From assembly GCF_000472905.1 (NCBI RefSeq), contig NZ_AXAR01000008.1:1-64000 (forward strand): DNA of 64,000 nt, read 5' to 3'. Origin of the DNA: Alicyclobacillus pomorum DSM 14955 (GTDB lineage: Bacteria > Bacillota > Bacilli > Alicyclobacillales > Alicyclobacillaceae). Under the pieces are notes generated by a model, which did no database searches, was not told the origin of the DNA, and saw only the letters and a program-made list of their open reading frames with translations. Positions 54,026-62,737 of this stretch are shown here, piece after piece. Both the position numbers and the translations under genes were made by a program. Each line of letters begins with the position of its first letter. Position 1 is the first letter of the stretch.

Positions 54026-55438
54026 TCAGTATACCCCTGGTGCGGTGATGGCGTAGTTCGTCGTATCGGATGGATACCACTGAACCGAAACGCTCGGATG
54101 AACCCCATCGCTTGGATGACGCTGAACAAGGTCGGTCGGAATGGACTTGTCACCGATTTCGATGACAGTACCATCCGGATTCGATGTGTAGAATGTCAAA
54201 CCACGAATCTCATCCAAAGTCGGGACGTGTATCCCAAACACAGGGTCGTCAATCGACAGGATGTGGATGAAGGCCTTACCGTCTACATGCGTTACCTTGT
54301 ACTTCACATACTGCTGTGCCACATTGTATTGAAGCAATCTACTCGTTCGCGCCACCAATATGCTTCCATGATGGTACTCACGCGCCAAGAGCTTCAATCC
54401 CCGAATGGATTCCTCAGGCAGCGGGAACTGGCTGACGCCTCCGTTCAGGTGCTGCGCCACAATGGAGTACTGATGCCGTTTTTCAATGTCGTGAAGATGT
54501 GCGGGCGTTAACTGTCTCCAAATCTGCCATACGGTCCAATCCCATAGTGGCCCCCCCTTACTGTTATACCCGTAGCTCGTATGGCGTGAAAACCCCCATA
54601 CACGCCGTCCATCAGGCAAGCGAAGTGGATATATCATGGAGTTCATGCCAAACATCTCACTCGAGTTGTCTGCCCAAACAAATCGTACGCCATATGGGAT
54701 GGTGAAATCCGTGTGGTAGTACGGTGAGGTAGAGTTTGCACCTTGTTGATAGTTAAAAAACGGCGCAATCCCGTATGATCCAAAGTTGTCGACGTTTGAC
54801 TTGTTACCGTGGTCTGTCCAAACCGTAATATGATCCCCAGCCTGTTTCAAAGCCTCAATGCCCTGTTGGGCGAGTCTACGTGTAAACCGTGTCTTCGTTT
54901 GATCCACCTGGCTGAAGTCGCCAAACGTGTGTATGGTGTCAATCCAGCCGGCGTGAATGTAACGGTGAATCACCGCAGCACCGTACGGCTGGTTCGTCAC
55001 GCCCTGAAAGTACGACAGTTCGTGAGACATGGGCTGATGGTGGATGTCTACATATCCATGCTGATTGTTTGCGTTGTACATAAAGAAGGAATCCGCGAAG
55101 TCGAGACCAAGACCGCGGCCCGCTGGTGTCATTTCCCTCGTATTGATGAACTGATGGACAAGGTTAAATTTACGTAGTGTTTCACTGTCTGCGTCGGATG
55201 AGAGGGCGAGCATGGCCTGATACGGATAGGGAAACTTGCGCATACCGTATACCTGCGGCACTTTGCTCATATCGTACGTCGCCGCCCCTAGCGGTTCGGC
55301 AGCGCGCGGTACCTTTTTCTGATGGACGACGCCTTTTGCAGATGGTTTGGGTTTATCGGTCCGTGTGTCACAGCCAAACAAGGCGGTTATCGTCCCGAAT
55401 GTCAGCATGATGCCGAGAAGCGCTCGATACCAAGGCAC
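54026..55438 (-). CDS. Large lipoprotein of unknown function
   Basis: A 470-residue protein started at GTG 55438, 9 bases after GGGAGG. Lipobox TALFGC (Cys at about residue 23) shows it is anchored outside the membrane. The body has KFPYPYQAMLALSSDADS, TVWTDHGNKSNVDNFGS and GGVSQFPLPEES. The opening strand with SSDAD and the TDHG histidine recall polysaccharide deacetylase-like barrels with metal-binding Asp and His, but this is a guess. It stands alone between the membrane protein and the Nramp gene. Confidence 0.75.
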   Translation of the reverse strand: MPWYRALLGIMLTFGTITALFGCDTRTDKPKPSAKGVVHQKKVPRAAEPLGAATYDMSKVPQVYGMRKFPYPYQAMLALSSDADSETLRKFNLVHQFINTREMTPAGRGLGLDFADSFFMYNANNQHGYVDIHHQPMSHELSYFQGVTNQPYGAAVIHRYIHAGWIDTIHTFGDFSQVDQTKTRFTRRLAQQGIEALKQAGDHITVWTDHGNKSNVDNFGSYGIAPFFNYQQGANSTSPYYHTDFTIPYGVRFVWADNSSEMFGMNSMIYPLRLPDGRRVWGFSRHTSYGYNSKGGPLWDWTVWQIWRQLTPAHLHDIEKRHQYSIVAQHLNGGVSQFPLPEESIRGLKLLAREYHHGSILVARTSRLLQYNVAQQYVKYKVTHVDGKAFIHILSIDDPVFGIHVPTLDEIRGLTFYTSNPDGTVIEIGDKSIPTDLVQRHPSDGVHPSVSVQWYPSDTTNYAITAPGVY

Positions 55439-55552
55439 AAAATACGACCTCCCAATTGCGTGACTTGTAGTTTGTCGGACATATTGTGCTTCACATCTGC
55501 GATTCCTTGCACCAAACCAACATTTCCCGGACTCACATGCGCGCCATGCGCC

Positions 55553-55599
55553 GAAAATGAAATGGGCCCCCTTCACGATCTCTCCTGAAGGTGAGCCCT
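55553..55599 (-). terminator. Terminator of the Nramp-family gene
   Basis: On the minus strand GGGC plus CCTTCA pairs with TGAAGG plus GCCC around GGAGAGATCG, followed by ATTTCATTTT. It lies 40 bases after the stop codon. Confidence 0.6.
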
Positions 55600-55639
55600 C
55601 TTTGCTGCACTGACGCAGTCTGTGCATCTCAACCGACCA

Positions 55640-57259
55640 TCATCCCCCGATGGAAAGCTGTACAACCTTCACGACCAACATGATGACCGCAACAAGTAGG
55701 TACCCACGAAGCGCAATCATTCCTATCCGCTGCATGGGTGACCATTCGGGCTTTGGCAGCGTCGACAGTGGCGGCATTCGCCACGAATGACGATCCACCT
55801 CTGGATAGCTCCTGTCACTCTTTCCCTTGCGTCGATACCAGACGATTCCCCCTAACAACAACCCAATCACCATGACAACACCGGAGGTGATGCCTAGAAT
55901 CTGCACATTCACACCGGGAAAGAACGTCGTCACAGCCAAAATGAATGACAACATCACCAATACCCCGACAATGACACTGCTCACGAGGTTCAGCCATGGG
56001 CGATTGACCCACGGGCCGAGAACAGCTCTATCGTTACAAAGCAACAACAAAAAGACGGTTGCACTCGGGAGCAAAATCCCCGCCAAAGCCTGAACTGCGG
56101 TGGTTATCAGTCCAAGCGGTGCGTGCGGTATGACCACAATGCCCGCAGCAATCAAGATGACAGCGGAATACGCAACATAAAAGCCCGTTGCGTCTTTCAC
56201 CGAGCGGTGTAGTGAATGCTTCGTGCCAAACACATCTCCGAATGCATATGAAGTCGACAGCGTCACTGCTGCTGCACCAATCAAAGAAGCGTTCAGGAGG
56301 ACGATGGCAAACAAGTCTCCTGCCAATGTGCCAAGACACTGTGACAAGCCGGCTATCGCCGACCCAGCATCGACAAACTGGCCCTCGAACTTCGTCCCGT
56401 GAAACGCAAACGCGGTACTTGCCATGATGGCCGTTGCCCCAATCACGACCACAATGGAGCCGATGACAGTGTCGGCGCGTTCATACGACATCCAGCGAGG
56501 CGTGAGTCGTTTATCAATGACGTTGGATTGCTGAAAAAACAACTGCCACGGTGCCACAGTCGTTCCGACCATACTGATGATGAGCAGGAGTGCCTTGGAG
56601 GTCAGACCGCCTTGGACACCAGGTACCAAAAATCCATGCACAATGGCCCCGGCCTTCGGATGACTCATGAAGAAAAGAGGAATCACAAGAAAATTGGCTG
56701 CAACCATGGCATACATAAACCGTTCCCATCTCCGGAAACTCCCTGTGACCGTCATGGCCACCAGAAATACAGCTGCAGCAGCAACAGCCACCCACGGGTT
56801 GACGCCAAAGTGCTGAAGCGCCATACGGATGCCGATGAATTCCGTGACAATGGTGAGCAGATTCAAGATGAACAAGTCACCCACTGAAAATGCGCCCCAA
56901 AATTTCCCGAACCGTTCAAAGATCAGCCGTGCATGGCCAACGCCCGTGACTAATCCCAAACGAACGGCCATCTCCTGATTCACAATCAAAACAGGAATCA
57001 ACAGTAGCAACACCCACAACAGACTCGTTCCGAAGTTTTGTCCGGCTTGGGCATAGGTCGCCACGCCACCTGCGTCATTGTCGCCGACCATCACGATGAG
57101 GCCGGGGCCCATGATGGCAAGTAGTGTGAGGAACCGAGCCTTCCATGTCCTCCGAGGTGCCGTGTCATCCATACGCACGGTACCGAGAGCTCCTTGAATA
57201 TCACCGACGTGTGCGCTGTCCAAAGCCGTGTTATGTTCAATGAGTGCATGTTTGCTCAT
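55640..57259 (-). CDS. Nramp-related transporter, probably for magnesium (NRMT-like)
   Basis: A 539-residue protein with 11 or more helices of the Nramp (SLC11) fold. The metal site differs from MntH: the first helix has GDNDAGGVATYAQAG (Asp60 to Gly65) in place of DPGN, and the sixth has TTVAPWQ with Ala236 where manganese and iron transporters carry Met. These changes are those of the Nramp-related magnesium transporters. An M-box magnesium riboswitch with terminator lies upstream, strongly supporting magnesium import. ATG 57259 follows AAGGAGG with a 9-base spacer. Confidence 0.88.
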   Translation of the reverse strand: MSKHALIEHNTALDSAHVGDIQGALGTVRMDDTAPRRTWKARFLTLLAIMGPGLIVMVGDNDAGGVATYAQAGQNFGTSLLWVLLLLIPVLIVNQEMAVRLGLVTGVGHARLIFERFGKFWGAFSVGDLFILNLLTIVTEFIGIRMALQHFGVNPWVAVAAAAVFLVAMTVTGSFRRWERFMYAMVAANFLVIPLFFMSHPKAGAIVHGFLVPGVQGGLTSKALLLIISMVGTTVAPWQLFFQQSNVIDKRLTPRWMSYERADTVIGSIVVVIGATAIMASTAFAFHGTKFEGQFVDAGSAIAGLSQCLGTLAGDLFAIVLLNASLIGAAAVTLSTSYAFGDVFGTKHSLHRSVKDATGFYVAYSAVILIAAGIVVIPHAPLGLITTAVQALAGILLPSATVFLLLLCNDRAVLGPWVNRPWLNLVSSVIVGVLVMLSFILAVTTFFPGVNVQILGITSGVVMVIGLLLGGIVWYRRKGKSDRSYPEVDRHSWRMPPLSTLPKPEWSPMQRIGMIALRGYLLVAVIMLVVKVVQLSIGG

Positions 57260-57368
57260 GATAACAATCCTCCTTGAAGAAGAGATAGGAGGGACAGAAA
57301 TCCCCTTTTGTTTTCACCTGTAAGAGACAATCCACATTCCGTTGCTGACTACTAGGACCTATGTCCAC
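57237..57368 (-). CDS. Possible leader peptide between M-box terminator and transporter
   Basis: A 43-codon frame from GTG 57368 with a perfect AAGGAGGTGG at 57374-57383, located just past the M-box terminator. It is Cys-rich (four Cys) and ends 23 bases inside the transporter gene in another frame. The overlap would couple or hinder translation of the transporter. It could equally be a chance frame; only the strong binding site supports it. Confidence 0.35.
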   Translation of the reverse strand: MDIGPSSQQRNVDCLLQVKTKGDFCPSYLFFKEDCYHEQTCTH

Positions 57369-57391
57369 ACCTACCACCTCCTTCAAGGCCA

Positions 57392-57424
57392 AAGTAAAAC
57401 CCCCTGACGAAACATCAGGGGGGC
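57392..57424 (-). terminator. Terminator of the M-box riboswitch
   Basis: CCCCCTGA pairs with TCAGGGGG (57400-57407 with 57415-57422); on the minus strand TTTTAC follows. It is the expression platform of the M-box. Confidence 0.8.
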
Positions 57425-57467
57425 ACACTCTGCATATGAAAACACACGCAAAGAATTGTACATCCCC

Positions 57468-57622
57468 CTAGTTGAGCTTTAGCACTATGTGACGTAGAGT
57501 TTTCACTCAGCCACGTTGAGTAAAGCCTTAATCCGGCAGTACCTGTTCTACCCATTGGCGTCTTTCGACGTTTCCGGGCAGTGGCTTGTGTTCACATAGA
57601 CGCCTCGCCTAACGAGGACTGG
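57468..57622 (-). promoter_or_regulatory. M-box magnesium riboswitch (ykoK leader)
   Basis: On the minus strand the conserved blocks appear in order: CTCGTTAGGCGAGGC, GCCACTGCCCGGAAACGTCG, AAGACGCCAATGGGT, AACAGG, GCCGGATTAAGGCTTTACTC and GTGGCTGAGTG. High magnesium favours the aptamer and the downstream terminator. Confidence 0.93.
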
Positions 57623-57973
57623 TTGTATTCAATTTACTGGTATGCGATGTGACTTCTCGAAGTTCGAGGCGAATGCCTGCTTCTCGTCAAGAAATCAGCA
57701 ATTCCCAACGATTTCCCTGTACTTCGGAGCCATCAACCTGTCGATACAACGTTCCTTCTCGGGATGCAAGGAATGCCGTTCGTCTTCGTGATTATACACC
57801 AACTGCGTTCAGTGTTTCATTAACATTCGATGAGTTTTTGGTGAAACGTTGATGGCAAGCCGCATTGAACATGAATACGAGAGCGAAACGCAGTCTGCAC
57901 CATCGCACAGTGAAAACAAAGGAGCCCCACAACTGTGAGGGCCAAAATGGAGTTCATTGGCTCTACACGGTGT
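57623..57973. other. Upstream region of the M-box transcript
   Basis: No gene recognised. A minus-strand TATAAT at 57796-57791 could be the -10 box, but it lies about 170 bases before the aptamer. Confidence 0.3.
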
Positions 57974-58609
57974 TTAGTAGGCGACGGTAAAATGCTTGCG
58001 AATAAACTTGGGGGTCTCCACCTCATCCAGTATAGCGATGGCGAAATCCTCAGCGGATATACGGCTTACACCTTTTTCGTCCACCACAAGTTGTTCTGTC
58101 CCTATGCGATACTTTCCAGTTCTTTCACCGGGTTCAATCAGCGCTGCAGGGCTGAGATTGGTCCATTCTAACTCGGATTCCCTCCGATAAAGATTGAGGG
58201 CATCCGCATGAGCCTGTGCAATGGCTTTCCACTGTTGTGGAAATTCTGGTGTATTCATGAGCTGTACACCAGGTGCCACTTCCAAACTTCCGGCACCGCC
58301 TACGGCTATCAAGCGACGAACGCCAGAACGTTTCACGCCGTCAATCAGAGATTTTGTGGCATCCACAATCCCTTGTTCTTGTCCAGGTGCAGGACCAATG
58401 GAGCTCACAACCGCGTCATGACCGCGTACGGCATCCGCAACTTGGTCTGCCTTCAAGACGTCGCCGGTAACCACACGCAAGTCGGCGTGTTGCACAGTCA
58501 ATTTTTCGGGATTGCGCACCACGGCAGTCACTTCATGCCCACGATGGAGAGCTTCCTTCAAAATCCGTTGTCCAATGGTTCCCGTTGCTCCGAACAGTGC
58601 AATTTTCAC
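57974..58609 (-). CDS. NAD(P)-binding NmrA-like protein (YwnB-like)
   Basis: A 211-residue Rossmann protein with an N-terminal GATGTIGQRIL, VVSSIGPAPGQ, and the LIAVGGAGSLEVAPG strand-loop. The pattern and the adjacent Rrf2 gene match the ywnB-ywnA pair of Bacillus. Atypical SDRs of this group often bind NADPH without catalysing a known reaction. GTG 58609 follows GAGGAG. Confidence 0.85.
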   Translation of the reverse strand: MKIALFGATGTIGQRILKEALHRGHEVTAVVRNPEKLTVQHADLRVVTGDVLKADQVADAVRGHDAVVSSIGPAPGQEQGIVDATKSLIDGVKRSGVRRLIAVGGAGSLEVAPGVQLMNTPEFPQQWKAIAQAHADALNLYRRESELEWTNLSPAALIEPGERTGKYRIGTEQLVVDEKGVSRISAEDFAIAILDEVETPKFIRKHFTVAY

Positions 58610-58674
58610 GGCAGTCACACTCCTCTTGGGTTTTAACAATAACTAAAATGGTTTTAGTTAACCTCAAAAAAATT

Positions 58675-59112
58675 TCACTTCGAAAGAATCCCTGCAGCGA
58701 GCGCTCCTTGCGCGACATCCGCAACCGTGTATCGACTCAATACCCCCACGATTGCGTCTTCAGCTTCACTTGCAATGGTGCCAAACACGGTACGTATCCC
58801 CGAGCCAATGGGACACATGGGATTCGGTTCAGCAGGACTTGGTGCCAGTGCACGGTCCAGATTCATCGCTTTGTAAACATCTGAGAGCTTAATTTCCTCG
58901 GCAGGTCTTGTCAGTCGGTATCCACCATCACGCCCCTCCCGTGTTTCAATCAACCCAACTTCCACGAGTCTCTTCAACACGCGACGGAGGAAAACAGCAT
59001 GCGTGTTCACGCTGGATGCGATGAAGCTACTAGAATAACCGTCTTTGTTTTGTGCGAGTAGCGCCAACGCATGCACAGACATGGAGAACCAACCGCTTGT
59101 TGCCAAATTCAT
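58675..59112 (-). CDS. Rrf2-family regulator (YwnA-like)
   Basis: A 145-residue winged-helix regulator: SVHALALLAQ head, recognition region SVNTHAVFLRRVLKRL, wing EGRDGGYRLTRP and one Cys in NPMCPIGSGI, as in YwnA. It lacks the three-Cys cluster of Fe-S Rrf2 proteins such as IscR. ATG 59112 is only two bases from GGAGG; the TTG at 59106 is better spaced. It should control the ywnB-like gene 65 bases downstream. Confidence 0.88.
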   Translation of the reverse strand: MNLATSGWFSMSVHALALLAQNKDGYSSSFIASSVNTHAVFLRRVLKRLVEVGLIETREGRDGGYRLTRPAEEIKLSDVYKAMNLDRALAPSPAEPNPMCPIGSGIRTVFGTIASEAEDAIVGVLSRYTVADVAQGALAAGILSK

Positions 59113-59222
59113 TTCCTCCTCTACATATTCTATAGCCGAATCGATTCCAGTTTATCAACAACGATACGGATATAGAAGAGCCGGTACCAATGACCGGCGT
59201 TTTCACACACAACGCATGGGAT

Positions 59223-59396
59223 TCAAACGGCGTCGTTGATTTTCTGACAGTAGATCACAGCACTGCCGTCATCATTGATCTCGTAAATCTCAATGTATCC
59301 GGCCTTTATGACAAATTCCACATAACACTCCCGGCAGAAGAAGTGATTGCGTCCAATCTTTCCAATGTTATAGCCGTTACAAGTTGGGCATCTCAT
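59223..59396 (-). CDS. Small zinc-ribbon protein
   Basis: A 57-residue protein from ATG 59396 (AGGAAGTGG upstream) with two Cys pairs, CPTC near the N-terminus and CREC about 16 residues later, that should bind one zinc ion. The C-terminal part is a beta-rich acidic tail. No named family. It begins 40 bases after the thioredoxin-like gene and is probably in its operon. Confidence 0.7.
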   Translation of the reverse strand: MRCPTCNGYNIGKIGRNHFFCRECYVEFVIKAGYIEIYEINDDGSAVIYCQKINDAV

Positions 59397-59436
59397 GCCG
59401 TACCACTTCCTGAGTGCAAACTTGCAGGTACTTGGG

Positions 59437-59904
59437 TCATTCGTTCCCCCCCACTTCGGGCAATCCAAGGGCTTCGCGTATTTTGGGTTCTACTTTTTGA
59501 AATCCCTTATCTCCTGCGGCGCGAAATTTTAGTTTCCCATCGGTTCCAAACACAAAGAACGCTGGAACATATTCGTTTTCAAATCGGTTGGCGATTCGAT
59601 GTTCATTGTCCACTCCGACCGGCTGAGTGATGGCGTACTCAGCAATATCGCGCTTGACTCGCTCCAAATTCGTATCCTCTTCATAACGAGGCATATGGAT
59701 GGCAACCGTTTGTAAACCCTTATCTTGATACTTATCTCGAATGGCAATCACATCGTTCATGGTTTCGTGACAGATATGGCAGGATACTGCCCAGAAATGA
59801 ACCAGGGTGACTTTGCCGCTCTCCAACACGGGTGCTTCGCTTGCATTCATCCAATGGGTAGCGCCTTCTAAGCTGGGCATCTCTGTACCAAGCCGCATTG
59901 GCAT
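59437..59904 (-). CDS. TlpA/ResA-like thioredoxin-fold protein
   Basis: A 155-residue protein with the FWAVSCHICHET active site (CHIC) and cis-Pro region YVPAFFVFG, followed by GKLKFRAAGDKG. It has no signal peptide, so it may act in the cytosol, probably on disulfides or as a peroxide-related reductase. ATG 59904 is favoured over 59913 by its distance from GGGAG. A good promoter and an AT-rich palindrome precede it, next to a Fur/PerR-like gene. Confidence 0.85.
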   Translation of the reverse strand: MPMRLGTEMPSLEGATHWMNASEAPVLESGKVTLVHFWAVSCHICHETMNDVIAIRDKYQDKGLQTVAIHMPRYEEDTNLERVKRDIAEYAITQPVGVDNEHRIANRFENEYVPAFFVFGTDGKLKFRAAGDKGFQKVEPKIREALGLPEVGGNE

Positions 59905-59981
59905 TGTTCTCATCTCCCGAATGACATCATGTTCATTTCAGGTGTCGTCGTTTTATCAAAATCCCTGCACAAATAATCCGT

Positions 59982-59998
59982 ATTAAATTCTATTTAAT
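59982..59998 (-). promoter_or_regulatory. AT-rich palindrome, candidate Fur/PerR-type operator
   Basis: ATTAAAT-TCT-ATTTAAT is a perfect inverted repeat lying about 15-30 bases downstream of the predicted transcription start of the thioredoxin-like operon. Base composition is like PerR boxes, but the spacing (7-3-7) is not the classical 7-1-7. Confidence 0.4.
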
Positions 59999-60019
59999 AT
60001 TTATTATTAACTAGAGCTC

Positions 60020-60048
60020 ATTATAGTTATGGTGTGAGATTTTGTAAA
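60020..60048 (-). promoter_or_regulatory. Sigma-A-type promoter of the thioredoxin-like operon
   Basis: On the minus strand TTTACA (60048-60043), a 17-base spacer and TATAAT (60025-60020). Confidence 0.65.
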
Positions 60049-60052
60049 GTGG

Positions 60053-60082
60053 AACAAAAAGGCGACCTTTCGGTCGCCTTTA
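60053..60082 (-). terminator. Terminator of the Fur/PerR-like gene
   Basis: AAAGGCGACC / GGTCGCCTTT with a 4-base loop and TTTTTG on the minus strand; it overlaps the stop codon. Confidence 0.85.
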
Positions 60083-60520
60083 GTCAGGTTCTCTTGATTT
60101 TGCACAATCATTGCAGATTCCTCTCACCGCAATATGCATTTCTTCAATGTGAAATTTCTCTTGTTCTGCGATATGAGTTACATTCGGAGTCGATGGCAAG
60201 TAGAAATCAATGAGTTTACCACATTTGTTGCAGACCATATGGTGATGAGGAGAAGTGTTTGCGTCAAATAGACTCGCAGCGTCTCCAAACTTTATTTCTC
60301 GTATAAGTCCCACATCACTCAAACACTTTAAGGTGTTGTATACCGTTGAGACGCTTAAATTCGGCAAGATATGTTGCATCGCCCGATAGATCTCATCAGC
60401 AGACATATGCCCCCGATTGGTCAGAATGTGACGCAAAATCGCATCTCGTTGTGGTGTGACACGTAAACCAGCACCCTTGAGTATGTCAGGAACATTGATC
60501 TCGTCTGTTTTCGGATCCAT
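60080..60520 (-). CDS. Fur-family regulator, PerR-like
   Basis: A 146-residue protein: winged-helix domain (LRVTPQRDAILRHILTNRGH, LSVSTVYNTLKCL), then a metal domain with SPHHHMVCNKCG and a second CxxC in GICNDCAK. Two CxxC pairs form the structural zinc site, and the HHH region with the nearby Asp fits a peroxide-sensing PerR, though Fur cannot be excluded. ATG 60520 is chosen for its 8-base distance from GGAG. Confidence 0.88.
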   Translation of the reverse strand: MDPKTDEINVPDILKGAGLRVTPQRDAILRHILTNRGHMSADEIYRAMQHILPNLSVSTVYNTLKCLSDVGLIREIKFGDAASLFDANTSPHHHMVCNKCGKLIDFYLPSTPNVTHIAEQEKFHIEEMHIAVRGICNDCAKSREPD

Positions 60521-60929
60521 ATCATCCACTCCACAATCATTGGTCAGGGCAGCACTCCAAACCTATGATGACTCAAGTTTCTTCCGTGCCCACGCCACTG
60601 CAAGTATGATGTACTTCCTGTTTATTGCGGTTGTCCGATACCCTGTTCCAATTAGTATACACTGATTGTTCTTGTCATACAGGTTGTGTCCACGCTGGAA
60701 ACCTGTCTTCCAATGTTGTGGACATGTCTGCTCTCCTCATAGATGACTGCGATACACGAGACATGAAGCGGGCCCCTATGACATCGTCGTCCGAGCAGGT
60801 GTATACAATGGTACTCAAGCGATTCAGGCGATGGAGTCCACTTTCACCGTTTGACGAGAGTCTGTCTGATGGCCCCTACGTTTGCTGTGGCATACGGTGG
60901 GGGCTCATTTCTGTCACCGAGGTGAACAC
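60521..60929 (+). other. Intergenic region with a doubtful ORF overlapping the TerC-like start
   Basis: A plus-strand frame from about 60625 or 60724 ends in TGA at 60931-60933, overlapping the TerC-like ATG as ATGA. This could mean translational coupling, but no binding site or family supports it. No manganese riboswitch motif is visible. Confidence 0.25.
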
Positions 60930-61580
60930 ATGAACGCGCTGTTCGAAATCGGGCTTATCGCGATGATTGTCACAGTTGACAACGCACTCCTCGCCGGTTT
61001 GCTACTTCCACCGGCATTGTCACACGAACGAAAGCGGTCCATACTCATCATCCTTGCATTTCTCCTTGCCATCTCACAGGTCCTTTTGGCGGCAAGCGTG
61101 GGTCAACTGTTACACAATATTTTGTTCAGGCTCTTTGCTATTGGTTTATTAGGGTGGATGTGTATACGTACCCTCGGTATGTCTGCATCCCGGAGTGTTG
61201 AAACGTCGACGGTCATCGCAAAACTGTGGTTGTTTACATTAGTAGGAAATTTGGATAACATGTTTTGGCTGGGTTCTGAACTGGAAGAAGCACATTTCGC
61301 CTTGCTTATTGTTTCGTTCGCAACAATTCCTCTTTTCGTGGCCGTGGCTCTGTTATTGTCCGACCAAAGCGAGAAACAAAAATGGATTGCCCCTCTAGGC
61401 GCCGGCATGATGGCGTGGACTGCAGCTTCCTTGACCCTTGACACCCCCATCATCCAGTCGCTTATCAACAATCTGGACGAGTCTCCGCGAACGACGATTC
61501 AGTGCTTGATTACAATATTGATTCTGGTGGTCGGCTTAGGTGTTCGGAAGATGTTACACGCGAAGTGCATGCGTTCTTAG
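60930..61580 (+). CDS. TerC-like integral membrane protein
   Basis: A 216-residue protein with about seven helices. TVDNALLAGLLLP in the first helix and LVGNLDNMFWLGSELE in the second half, each with an Asp-Asn, are typical of the TerC/YjbE family, which includes manganese exporters and metal-loading factors. ATG 60930 follows GAGGTG. Family assignment by motif, so function is inferred. Confidence 0.75.
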   Translation: MNALFEIGLIAMIVTVDNALLAGLLLPPALSHERKRSILIILAFLLAISQVLLAASVGQLLHNILFRLFAIGLLGWMCIRTLGMSASRSVETSTVIAKLWLFTLVGNLDNMFWLGSELEEAHFALLIVSFATIPLFVAVALLLSDQSEKQKWIAPLGAGMMAWTAASLTLDTPIIQSLINNLDESPRTTIQCLITILILVVGLGVRKMLHAKCMRS

Positions 61581-61656
61581 ATAAGCGATTGGCAAACTTC
61601 CACTCGAGTGGTTCAGCAGGAGGAGATGTTGGCTTGCATTTTGTACATCGCTGAGA

Positions 61657-62559
61657 TTAATGAATGTTGCGCTTCTTAAACCGCCCGCCGCGTACTTCTG
61701 CCATCGCTCCGATAGCTAGAAAAGCGTCCGGATCAATGTGTTCAACAATCGATTTTAACTTTGCTTCTTCAAGACGTGAAATCACGCAGAAAATGACCTT
61801 TTTGTCGTCTCCTGTAAATGCTCCTTCTGCATTCATGTACGTGACTCCGCGCCCCAAGCGGTGCAAGATGGCCTCCCCAAGGTCTCGGTACTTGTCGCTG
61901 ATAACCCATATTGCCTTCGTTTCATCAAAGCCATCAATGGTCACGTCGATGGTCTTAAACGCGATAAAATAAGCAATCAAGGAATACATCGCGTGGTTCC
62001 ATCCAAAAACGAATCCCGCACTTCCCAAAATAAAGATGTTAAAAAACATCACCACTTGCCCGACCGACCAAGGCAATTTCTTATTCACAAGTACAGCGAC
62101 CACTTCTGTGCCATCGGATGATCCACCGTTCCGAATGATGAGACCAACACCGATTCCTACGATAATGCCGCCAAACACAGCGGCTAGCAGCGGATCGTTC
62201 GTAATGCCTGGGACTGGAACGAGCATTGATGCAACAATGGATAGGATGATGATGGAGAATAACGTGGACAACGCGAAGGTTTTTCCGATTTGTTGATAAC
62301 CGACTATCAAGAACGGGACGTTCAGTACGAAGAGGAACAACCCTAATCGAAATCCGGTCAAATGCGAAAGAATGATGGATATACCGGTAATACCGCCATC
62401 GATAATGTTGTTCGGAACAAGGAAAATTTCAAGCCCTACGGCAACAAGTACAGCACCCACGCACATGAATACTGCGCTTTGTAAAATCTTGAGTCTTTTG
62501 CTCACCTTAGGACTCGTTTTCAAGGCAAGTGAATCGGCTCGTACAAACGGTCCGTGCAT
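61657..62559 (-). CDS. YitT-family membrane protein (DUF161/DUF2179)
   Basis: A 300-residue protein: five helices with FLVPNNIIDGGITGISIILS, FGGIIVGIGVGLIIRNGGSSDGTE split over helix 4-5, and a cytosolic C-terminal DUF2179 domain (about 210-295) with GVTYMNAEGAFTGDDKKVIF. Function unknown; widespread in Firmicutes. ATG 62559 follows AAGGAGAAGGGG. Confidence 0.92.
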   Translation of the reverse strand: MHGPFVRADSLALKTSPKVSKRLKILQSAVFMCVGAVLVAVGLEIFLVPNNIIDGGITGISIILSHLTGFRLGLFLFVLNVPFLIVGYQQIGKTFALSTLFSIIILSIVASMLVPVPGITNDPLLAAVFGGIIVGIGVGLIIRNGGSSDGTEVVAVLVNKKLPWSVGQVVMFFNIFILGSAGFVFGWNHAMYSLIAYFIAFKTIDVTIDGFDETKAIWVISDKYRDLGEAILHRLGRGVTYMNAEGAFTGDDKKVIFCVISRLEEAKLKSIVEHIDPDAFLAIGAMAEVRGGRFKKRNIH

Positions 62560-62693
62560 TATCTTCCCCCTTCTCCTTCTATATTTCGGTACTAAAATGT
62601 TCACACAATTCAATGATAACATAAACCCGATTAATTTAGTAGGATTATGGAGCAGAGAGAGACATTTGCAAATCGCTGACTATAAAACACACA

Positions 62694-62737
62694 AGGGGCT
62701 GAACCTCAAGGCTAACGTTGCCTCAGGATGAGCCCCT
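62694..62737. terminator. Hairpin terminator, strand uncertain
   Basis: AAGGGGCT and AGCCCCTT enclose inner pairs CCT/AGG; the plus strand continues TTTTC. No gene directly upstream on either strand explains it. Confidence 0.5.

Noticed and set aside
55439-55627. Extended N-terminus of the lipoprotein or a riboswitch upstream of it
   Set aside because: The lipobox is correctly placed only from GTG 55438, which has its own binding site; the upstream structure is the terminator of the Nramp gene.
60530-60929. Manganese (yybP-ykoY) riboswitch upstream of the TerC-like gene
   Set aside because: None of the conserved blocks of that riboswitch are present.
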